Shown: one piece after another, positions 9,006 to 14,946 of the stretch
Numbering within the stretch: the stretch's first letter is position 1
Layout of the letters: each line of letters begins with the position of its first letter
Origin: 40CM-2-70-7 sp035631315
GTDB taxonomy: Bacteria; Gemmatimonadota; Gemmatimonadetes; Gemmatimonadales; GWC2-71-9
DNA: 64,000 nucleotides
Assembly (NCBI GenBank): GCA_035631315.1
Contig: DASQIZ010000020.1
Span: forward strand, 29,949-93,948
Direction of reading: 5' to 3'
Program-made: the position numbers and the translations under genes
Notes under the pieces: model-generated
Told to the model about the DNA's origin: nothing
Seen by the model: only the letters and a program-made list of their open reading frames with translations
Databases searched by the model: none

Positions 9006-11224
9006 ATAACCGAGCGCGCGAAGAGCTGGTGGGCATCGGGGCCCTGGTCATCGGCCTCTTCCTTGGACTCACCCTCGCGCCCTGGCACGTCACCGGAAAC
9101 ATCGGCACCGCCGTCGGCGGCGGGCTCTGGAAGGCCTTCGGGATCGGCTCCGTCGTCATCCCGGTACTTGGCATCGGCTGGGCGCTCGCCGCATTCGGGC
9201 GGCTGGGCTCGGTGTCGAGCCCCAGGGCGGCCATCCTCTTTGCGGGGCTGATCGTGCTGTTGCCGTACGCCGTGGCGGTGGTGAGCGGCGTCGCCGTCGC
9301 GTACCTCCCCGACTACGCCCTGTGGACGTCGTCGCAGCGCCTCGTGGGCCTCGTGCCCGCCTTCTTTGCCGAGGTCGCTGAGCGCACGACCGGGCCCGCG
9401 GGCGCTTCACTCATCGGACTCTTCGCCCTCTCGGCGCTCGGCGTTTTTACCGTCGGATGGCATCCGCTCGCACTGCTCCGGGCGCGGCGAGAGGATGAAG
9501 CGAAGGGGAAGAAGCGGGATTCGGGATTCGGGATTGGGGATTCGCAAAAAATTCCGAAGAAGCGTGCACCAGTCCCGCTCGAGGAGCCCGAAGGCGCTCC
9601 CCAATCCCCACTCCCGAATCCCCAATCCCCGAAACTGCGGAAGCCGAAGCCCGCTCCGAAGCCCGCGCCCAAACCTGCGCCCCCCCCGCCCGAGGGATCG
9701 CTGCTCCCGCCCATCGAGATTTTGAACGAGCCGGCCGCGGAATCAGCGGATGTCGGGATTGCGCAGATCGACGAGATGGGGCAGCGCCTGATCCAGACGC
9801 TGGAAACGTTCCGGGTCGGTGGCCGGATCGCGGATCGCACGATCGGTCCCGTGGTCACGCGATTCGAAATCGAGCCGGGCGCGGGCGTGAAGGTGGGGCG
9901 CATCTCCGGCCTCGCCGACGACCTCGCGCTGGCCATGAAGGCGCAGTCGCTCCGAATCCTGGCGCCGATCCCCGGCAAGGCGGCGGTGGGCATCGAGGTG
10001 CCCAATCCGCACCCGCGGATGGTCGTGCTGCGCGAGCTCATTTCCACCGCGGAGTTCCGGGCCGAGCGGATTCTGCCGGTGGCGCTCGGGCGCAACATCG
10101 AAGGCGAAGAGGTGGTCGCGGATCTCGCCAAGATGCCGCACCTCCTGCTGGCGGGGCAGACGGGATCCGGGAAATCCGTCTGCATCAACACCATCATCAC
10201 CAGTCTCGTCTATTCGCATCCGCCGGAGCGCCTGAAGCTCCTGATGATCGATCCGAAGATGGTCGAGCTCTCGATTTACGCCTCCCTCCCGCACCTCGGC
10301 CTGCCGGTGGTGACGAACCACCACAAGGCCGCGACGGTGTTCAAATGGGCGGTGTGGGAGATGGACCGGCGCTACAAACTCCTGCACGCGAATCATGCGC
10401 GGAACGTCATCGACTTCAACAAGAAGGTGATGGAAAAGAAACCGCTCAAAGGACCGCGCGAGACGCTGGCCACCCAGGCCGGCGTGCAGAAGGAGATGCC
10501 ATTCGACGGCGAGTACGCCGACGGCATCCTGCCGTACATCGTCCTCATCGTGGACGAGCTGGCCGACCTGATGCTGACGGTCCAGGGGGAGATCGAGACC
10601 CCACTCGCGCAGCTGGCGCAGAAGGCGCGCGCCATCGGCATTCACCTCCTGCTCGCGACGCAGCGGCCCTCGGTCAACGTCATCACCGGCGTCATCAAGG
10701 CGAACTTCCCCTGCCGGATCGGCTTCCGCGTCGCGTCCAAGGTCGACAGCCGGACCATCCTCGATCAGAATGGCGCCGAGTCACTCCTCGGCAACGGGGA
10801 CATGCTGTTCCTGCCGCCGGGGAAGAGCGAACCGGTCCGTGTGCAGGGCGCGTACATCTCGACGGATGAGACCGAGCGTCTGATGAAATGGTTCGACGAT
10901 CACCGAACGAGCCAGGAGGCGCCGGCGTCGGTGATCGAAGCACAGGTCGATGCCATCCGGGCGCAGGAAGTGGCGGAGGCCGGAGGTGGCGACGGGGAGC
11001 CGGGCGAGATGGGCGAGCGCGATCCGCTCTTCCGTCAGGCCGCCGAGGTCTGCATTCAGAACCAGCTCGGCTCGACGTCTCTCCTGCAGCGGCGGATGAG
11101 CATCGGGTACGGCCGCGCCGCGCGCATCATCGATCAGCTCGAGATGGCGGGCGTGCTCGGACCGGCGAATGGATCGAAGCCGCGAGACGTGCTCGTTGGG
11201 ATCGAGGACCTCGAAGGGATCTAG
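9002..11224 (+). CDS. ftsK: DNA translocase FtsK/SpoIIIE
   Basis: 740 residues from the GTG that overlaps the upstream TGA. Four hydrophobic segments lie in the first about 160 residues (GIGALVIGLFLGLTLAPW; PYAVAVVSGVAVAYL; LIGLFALSALGVFTVG). A linker of about 90 residues follows. The motor domain has Walker A AGQTGSGKSVC (about 385), LMIDPKMVELS, Walker B IVLIVDELADLML and LLLATQRPSVNVITG. The C-terminal gamma winged-helix part contains QLGSTSLLQRRMSIGYGRAARI, which in the family reads KOPS for directional pumping of chromosome ends at the septum. The linker contains an inverted pair of heptamer repeat arrays (9516-9629) translated in frame. It is a short FtsK compared with E. coli. Confidence 0.96.
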   Translation: MNNRAREELVGIGALVIGLFLGLTLAPWHVTGNIGTAVGGGLWKAFGIGSVVIPVLGIGWALAAFGRLGSVSSPRAAILFAGLIVLLPYAVAVVSGVAVAYLPDYALWTSSQRLVGLVPAFFAEVAERTTGPAGASLIGLFALSALGVFTVGWHPLALLRARREDEAKGKKRDSGFGIGDSQKIPKKRAPVPLEEPEGAPQSPLPNPQSPKLRKPKPAPKPAPKPAPPPPEGSLLPPIEILNEPAAESADVGIAQIDEMGQRLIQTLETFRVGGRIADRTIGPVVTRFEIEPGAGVKVGRISGLADDLALAMKAQSLRILAPIPGKAAVGIEVPNPHPRMVVLRELISTAEFRAERILPVALGRNIEGEEVVADLAKMPHLLLAGQTGSGKSVCINTIITSLVYSHPPERLKLLMIDPKMVELSIYASLPHLGLPVVTNHHKAATVFKWAVWEMDRRYKLLHANHARNVIDFNKKVMEKKPLKGPRETLATQAGVQKEMPFDGEYADGILPYIVLIVDELADLMLTVQGEIETPLAQLAQKARAIGIHLLLATQRPSVNVITGVIKANFPCRIGFRVASKVDSRTILDQNGAESLLGNGDMLFLPPGKSEPVRVQGAYISTDETERLMKWFDDHRTSQEAPASVIEAQVDAIRAQEVAEAGGGDGEPGEMGERDPLFRQAAEVCIQNQLGSTSLLQRRMSIGYGRAARIIDQLEMAGVLGPANGSKPRDVLVGIEDLEGI
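9516..9629 (+). repeat. Inverted pair of G-heptamer arrays inside the ftsK linker
   Basis: Four tandem 7-mers GGGATT(C/C/G/C) occupy 9516-9543. Their complement, four 7-mers CAATCCC, CACTCCC, GAATCCC and CAATCCC, occupies 9602-9629. They enclose 58 bp. Both arms are read in frame in the FtsK linker, giving DSGFGIGDS and PQSPLPNPQSP. The left arm puts four G3 tracts with 4-nt loops on the coding strand; the arms could also pair as a stem. Similar pairs lie at 25613-25906, 26822-27308 and 27856-28021. Confidence 0.9.
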
Positions 11225-11287
11225 AGGCAGAGACGTCGAGCAACAGGCGTCGAGCAAAAACGTACCAACGCGCGTTAATTCGGTTAC

Positions 11288-11713
11288 GTGAAGTCATTCC
11301 GTTGCCGTAGGTTGCTCCCCGTGAGCTCCGGGGTACGAAGCGATCCAGAGACTTGGGAAGATCCGCGGCACCGGGAAGGATTGGCGGGGGAGCTGCAGGC
11401 AATCGAGTTCCTGAGATCCCAGGGATGGACGCTGATCGCGCACCGGTGGCGCGTCGGGCGGATCGAAATCGACGTGGTGGTGCGTCGTGGGAAGCTGGTG
11501 GCGTTCGTCGAAGTGAAAACGAGGCGGGGAGATGCCTTCGGGCACCCGTTCGAAGCGGTAACCGGTGCCAAGCGCCGCGAGATCGTTAAAGCGGCCCGAG
11601 CTTGGACGGACCGGCACGGCGCACCGGACGATCTCTACCGATTCGACTGTATCGCCATACAGAACAACAAGTTGACACACCTTGAGGACGCGTTCAGGCC
11701 CGGTTGGCGCTAG
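11288..11713 (+). CDS. YraN/UPF0102-family endonuclease-like protein
   Basis: 141 residues. The restriction-endonuclease-like core is clear: GLAGELQAIEFLRSQGWTLIAHRWR (split here by family pattern), then GRIEIDVVVRRGKLVAFVEVKTRR, the E/D-ExK catalytic signature. Members resemble Holliday-junction resolvase folds, but no activity is settled. About 20 extra N-terminal residues precede the conserved part; GTG at 11321 is an alternative start. The 63-bp gap after ftsK holds a 10-bp direct repeat CGTCGAGCAA (11234 and 11248) and a palindrome AACGCGCGTT (11267-11276) of unknown meaning. A recA promoter candidate overlaps its 3' end. Confidence 0.85.
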   Translation: MKSFRCRRLLPVSSGVRSDPETWEDPRHREGLAGELQAIEFLRSQGWTLIAHRWRVGRIEIDVVVRRGKLVAFVEVKTRRGDAFGHPFEAVTGAKRREIVKAARAWTDRHGAPDDLYRFDCIAIQNNKLTHLEDAFRPGWR

Positions 11714-11748
11714 ACAGCACTTCGGCTTATATTCGGGTCACACCCGAA
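11704..11748 (+). promoter_or_regulatory. Candidate recA promoter with overlapping palindromic operator
   Basis: TTGGCG (11704-11709), an 18-bp spacer and TATATT (11728-11733) form a sigma-70-like promoter. A perfect inverted repeat TTCGGGT-CAC-ACCCGAA (11732-11748) overlaps the end of the -10 box and the expected transcription start. The position fits a repressor operator for recA. It does not match the E. coli (CTGT-N8-ACAG) or Bacillus (GAAC-N4-GTTC) LexA boxes, so a lineage-specific damage regulator or a small mRNA hairpin are both possible. Confidence 0.45.
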
Positions 11749-11767
11749 AGCACGAGGCGCTTTACCA

Positions 11768-12862
11768 ATGATGACGAGGACTCCTGTGGCGTCGGACCCC
11801 CAAGAAAACCCGAAGATGACGGATGACCGCCGGAAGGCGCTCAACCTCGCCATTACTCAGATCGAGAAGAGCATCGGCAAGGGCGCGATCATGCGGATGG
11901 GCGCCGAAACCCGTGTCCGGGTGGAGGCCATCCCGACCGGCGCCATCAACCTCGACGCGGCCATCGGCATCGGCGGTATCCCCCGCGGCAGGGTCACCGA
12001 GATCTACGGTCCTGAATCGAGCGGCAAGACCACACTCGCCCTGCATGTCGTTTCCCGCGCGCAGCGGGCTGGCGGCGCGGCCGCCTACATCGATGCGGAG
12101 CATGCGCTCGACGTCGAGTATGCCAAGAAGCTGGGCGTCGACATCGACAATCTCCTCGTCTCCCAGCCCGACACGGGGGAGCAGGCACTCGAGATCTGCG
12201 AGATCCTGGTGCGCTCCGGGGCGGTGGACGTCGTCGTGGTTGACTCCGTCGCCGCGCTCGTCCCGAAGGCGGAAATCGAAGGCGAGATGGGCGATTCCCA
12301 CATGGGTTTGCAGGCCCGGCTGATGAGCCAGGCCCTCCGCAAGCTCGCGGGCGCCATCAATCGCTCCCGGTGCGCCGTGATCTTCATCAATCAGCTCCGT
12401 GAGAAGATCGGCGTCATGTTCGGAAATCCGGAAACCACCACCGGTGGCCGCGCACTCAAGTTCTACGCGTCCCTCCGCCTCGATGTCCGGCGCATCGGTC
12501 CCGTGAAGGAGCGCGAGACCGTGATCGGGAACCACGTGCGCGTGAAGGTCGTGAAGAACAAGGTGGCGCCGCCATTCCGTCAAGCCGAGTTCGACTTGAT
12601 GTTCGACGAGGGGATCAGCCACGAATCTCTGTTGGTGGACATCGCCGCGGAGAACGGCATCATCGAGAAGGCCGGCGCGTGGTACGCCTACGGCAAGGAG
12701 CGGATCGGGCAGGGCCGCGAAAATGCCAAGATGTACCTGAAGGACCACCCCGAGATGGCGCTCGAGATCGAGGCCAAGGTGAAGGAAGTGCTCGGGATGA
12801 ATCGCCCGGCCGGGACGGCCGGCACGGGCGCCGACGAGGAGGCCCCTGCGGCGGAGGAGTAG
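11768..12862 (+). CDS. recA: Recombinase RecA
   Basis: 364 residues. Walker A GPESSGKTT (about 80), VVVVDSVAALVPKAEIEGEMGD, loop L1 MGLQARLMSQALRKL, loop L2 FINQLREKIGVMFGNPETTTGG and the C-terminal acidic tail (GADEEAPAAEE) are all present. It forms filaments on single-stranded DNA for homologous recombination and SOS induction. Three starts are possible: ATG 11768, ATG 11771, and GTG 11786, which has the best-spaced Shine-Dalgarno (GAGGA, 7 nt). The longest is given. recX follows with a one-base stop-start overlap (TAGTG). Confidence 0.98.
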   Translation: MMTRTPVASDPQENPKMTDDRRKALNLAITQIEKSIGKGAIMRMGAETRVRVEAIPTGAINLDAAIGIGGIPRGRVTEIYGPESSGKTTLALHVVSRAQRAGGAAAYIDAEHALDVEYAKKLGVDIDNLLVSQPDTGEQALEICEILVRSGAVDVVVVDSVAALVPKAEIEGEMGDSHMGLQARLMSQALRKLAGAINRSRCAVIFINQLREKIGVMFGNPETTTGGRALKFYASLRLDVRRIGPVKERETVIGNHVRVKVVKNKVAPPFRQAEFDLMFDEGISHESLLVDIAAENGIIEKAGAWYAYGKERIGQGRENAKMYLKDHPEMALEIEAKVKEVLGMNRPAGTAGTGADEEAPAAEE

Positions 12863-13491
12863 TGCCTATCTGCACCGGACTCGCCCCCGATCCTCGCCGC
12901 CCCGGCTACCGTGTGGTGGAAGTGGATCGGGGGCGTTTTGCGTCCCTCCCCGACGACGCCCTCCGGCCATTGGCGCTCGCCATCGGCGCGGAAGTCACTT
13001 CCGAAATCCGGAGCACACTCGACACCCTCGCGGAAGTCGAAGGCGCCTACCAAGCCGCGGTGCGCCTGGAGCGGCTGCGCTCCCACGCCAAGCGGGACCT
13101 GCGCCGGCGTCTCCTACAAAAGCAACACCGCGGGGAAGTCGTGGATCAGGCGATCGCCCGGCTCGAGTGGGCCGGCATCGTGGACGACCGCCGGTTCGCC
13201 GAGACCTTTGCGCGGGCCAAGGTCTCGCGGGGACGAGGCCCAAGCCGGGTGTTGCGGGACCTTCTGACGCAGGGCGTAGATCGGCGCCTGGCGGAGCAGG
13301 CGGTGGCCCGGGCCGTGGAGCAGGAGGGGGTGGATCCCGTCAGTGCCGCGCGGACAATCGCGGAGCGGCGGGCAAAACAGCTGACCGACCTCCCGCCGGC
13401 CACCAAACGCCGGCGCCTGATGGCCTACCTGGTCCGGCGCGGGTTTGGGGGCGCGGAGACGCGGGACTTGGTGCGCGAGCTTTGCGGCTGA
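12862..13491 (+). CDS. recX: RecA regulator RecX
   Basis: 209 residues from a GTG overlapping the recA stop. The helical three-domain RecX pattern is present: LRRRLLQKQHRGEVVDQAIARLEWAGIVDDRRFAET (family pattern, read in two parts), SRGRGPSRVLRDLLTQGV and RRRLMAYLVRRGFGG near the C-terminus. RecX binds RecA filaments and limits their extension. The about 50-residue N-terminal extension is poorly conserved. The translational coupling to recA supports the call. Confidence 0.88.
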   Translation: MPICTGLAPDPRRPGYRVVEVDRGRFASLPDDALRPLALAIGAEVTSEIRSTLDTLAEVEGAYQAAVRLERLRSHAKRDLRRRLLQKQHRGEVVDQAIARLEWAGIVDDRRFAETFARAKVSRGRGPSRVLRDLLTQGVDRRLAEQAVARAVEQEGVDPVSAARTIAERRAKQLTDLPPATKRRRLMAYLVRRGFGGAETRDLVRELCG

Positions 13492-13511
13492 CGGGGGGGG
13501 AGCCGTACATT
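13482..13511 (+). promoter_or_regulatory. Candidate promoter for the carrier protein/MBOAT cluster
   Basis: TTGCGG (13482-13487), an 18-bp spacer containing a G8 run, and TACATT (13506-13511) overlap the end of recX. They lie 33 bp upstream of the proposed carrier-protein start and would make the cluster a separate transcription unit. Pattern only. Confidence 0.35.
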
Positions 13512-13543
13512 GTGCACCGTCCCGAACGCCCGGAGGGCGGTTG

Positions 13544-13798
13544 TTGGATGACGCGGCGGTCGTACCCACCGTCAAGGCTTTCATCGTCGAAAAATTCCTC
13601 TTCGGAGCAGACGCCGGTAAAGTCGCTCCCGATACGCCGCTGATTTCAGGCGGCATCATCGATTCCCTCGGCGTCATCGAGCTGGTCACGTTTCTGGAGC
13701 AGACCTTCGGGATCACCGTCGAAGCTCGCGAAGCCGGCAAGACGCATCTGGATACCTTGGCGGCCATCGCCGCTCTCGTGAAGCAGAAGCGCGGTTAA
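13544..13798 (+). CDS. Acyl carrier protein-like (phosphopantetheine carrier)
   Basis: 84 residues from a TTG with GGAGG 7 nt upstream (13532-13536). No ATG lies close in frame; TTG 13541 is an equal alternative in frame. The carrier fold is clear: VKAFIVEKFLFGAD, DTPLISGGIIDSLGVIELVTFLEQTFGI and the final helix TLAAIAALVKQKRG. The 4'-phosphopantetheine attachment serine is Ser41 in GIIDSLG. The G-IIDSLG form resembles stand-alone carriers of accessory pathways more than the fatty-acid ACP (DSLD/DSLDTVEL). It is followed 3 bp later by an acyl-CoA dehydrogenase homologue, so the dehydrogenase may act on a group bound to this carrier. Confidence 0.85.
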   Translation: MDDAAVVPTVKAFIVEKFLFGADAGKVAPDTPLISGGIIDSLGVIELVTFLEQTFGITVEAREAGKTHLDTLAAIAALVKQKRG

Positions 13799-13800
13799 CC

Positions 13801-14946
13801 GTGGAATTCGGATGGTCGGCGGAGGATCTCGCGTTCGCGGAGTCCGTCACAGCCTTCGCCAAGAAGGAGCTGGTCGACGACATCGCGCGGCGCGATCGCG
13901 CAGGCGAGTTCCCCCGCGAGCTGTGGCGCGCCTGCGGCCGGTTCGGCATTCAGGGTCTGCCCGTTCCCAAGGAATTCGGGGGTCGAGGCCTGACGGCGCT
14001 CAGCACTGCGCACGCGATGGAAGCCCTGAGCGCGGCCTGTCCCGATGCGGGATTCCTGTTCGCGCTGTCGGCCCAGATGTGGATCGTGGAGATGCCGATT
14101 ACCCGGGTCGGCTCGGAAGAACAGAAGCGGCGCCTGCTTCCCGGGTTGTGCGACGGCACGCTCGTCGGGGCACTCGCCATGAGCGAGCCGGGCTCAGGCT
14201 CCGACGCCTTCAGTCTCCAGACCCGCGCGGAGGCGGTCGACGGCGGCTACCGTCTCACCGGCACCAAGACGTTCGTCAGTGAAGGGCCGGTCGCCGACGT
14301 GTTCGTCATCTTCGCCACCATCGATCCCTCCCTCGGTCTCTCGGGCATCACCCCGTTCCTGGTCGAGCGCGACCGTCCGGGCCTCCACGTCGGCGAGCCC
14401 GTCCCGAAGATGGGCCTGCGGACGTCGCCGATGTCGGAGATCTCATTCTCGGACTGCCGGATCCCGGCTGAGAACCGCCTGGGCCGGGAGGGGCGGGGAG
14501 CACAGCTCTTTAACGACACGATGGAGTGGGCGCGATCCTGCATCCTCGCGCTGGCCGTCGGCGCGATGCGTCGTCAGCTCGATGCGTCAGTGAAGTACGC
14601 CCAGGAGCGGAAGCAGTTCGGCGTGGCGATCGGGACGTATCAGTCGGTCCAGCGCCGCCTGGTGGAGATGAAGGTCCTGTTGGAGGGTGCCCGAATGGCC
14701 CTCTACCGGGCCATCTGGGCCAAGCAGGAAGGGAAGGACGCCGGGTCGGCGGCCGCAATCGCGAAGCTCGTGATCAGCGAAGCCTGGGTCCAGTCCGGAC
14801 TCCACGCCGTGCAGGTCCGTGGCGGGTACGGCTACACGGAAAGCTACGGGGCGGAGCGCGATCTCCGTGACGCCGTCGGCTCGCTCTTGTTCGCCGGCAC
14901 CGTGGACATGCAGCAGAATCTGATTGCCCGAGCCCTGGGATTGTGA
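13801..14946 (+). CDS. Acyl-CoA dehydrogenase-family flavoprotein
   Basis: 381 residues, GTG start. It has the full fold: N-terminal helices, the flavin/substrate loops LVGALAMSEPGSGSDAF and TGTKTFVSEG, YAQERKQFGVAIGTYQSVQ and the C-terminal RGGYGYTESYGAERDLRDA. At the usual catalytic-Glu position (YEGT in medium-chain enzymes) the sequence reads FAGT. The base therefore is absent or comes from another helix, as in isovaleryl-CoA or prolyl-carrier dehydrogenases. It should oxidise an acyl thioester with FAD. It sits 3 bp after a carrier protein and overlaps the MBOAT gene by 4 bp. A carrier-bound substrate is inferred from context. Confidence 0.88.
   Translation: MEFGWSAEDLAFAESVTAFAKKELVDDIARRDRAGEFPRELWRACGRFGIQGLPVPKEFGGRGLTALSTAHAMEALSAACPDAGFLFALSAQMWIVEMPITRVGSEEQKRRLLPGLCDGTLVGALAMSEPGSGSDAFSLQTRAEAVDGGYRLTGTKTFVSEGPVADVFVIFATIDPSLGLSGITPFLVERDRPGLHVGEPVPKMGLRTSPMSEISFSDCRIPAENRLGREGRGAQLFNDTMEWARSCILALAVGAMRRQLDASVKYAQERKQFGVAIGTYQSVQRRLVEMKVLLEGARMALYRAIWAKQEGKDAGSAAAIAKLVISEAWVQSGLHAVQVRGGYGYTESYGAERDLRDAVGSLLFAGTVDMQQNLIARALGL

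Noticed and set aside
9516..9629. CRISPR-like array
   Set aside because: The repeats are 7-bp tandem units with no spacers; no cas gene is present.
13445..13543. Longer N-terminus for the carrier protein
   Set aside because: The extra residues overlap recX and do not resemble any carrier-protein start; GGAGG positions the TTG at 13544.
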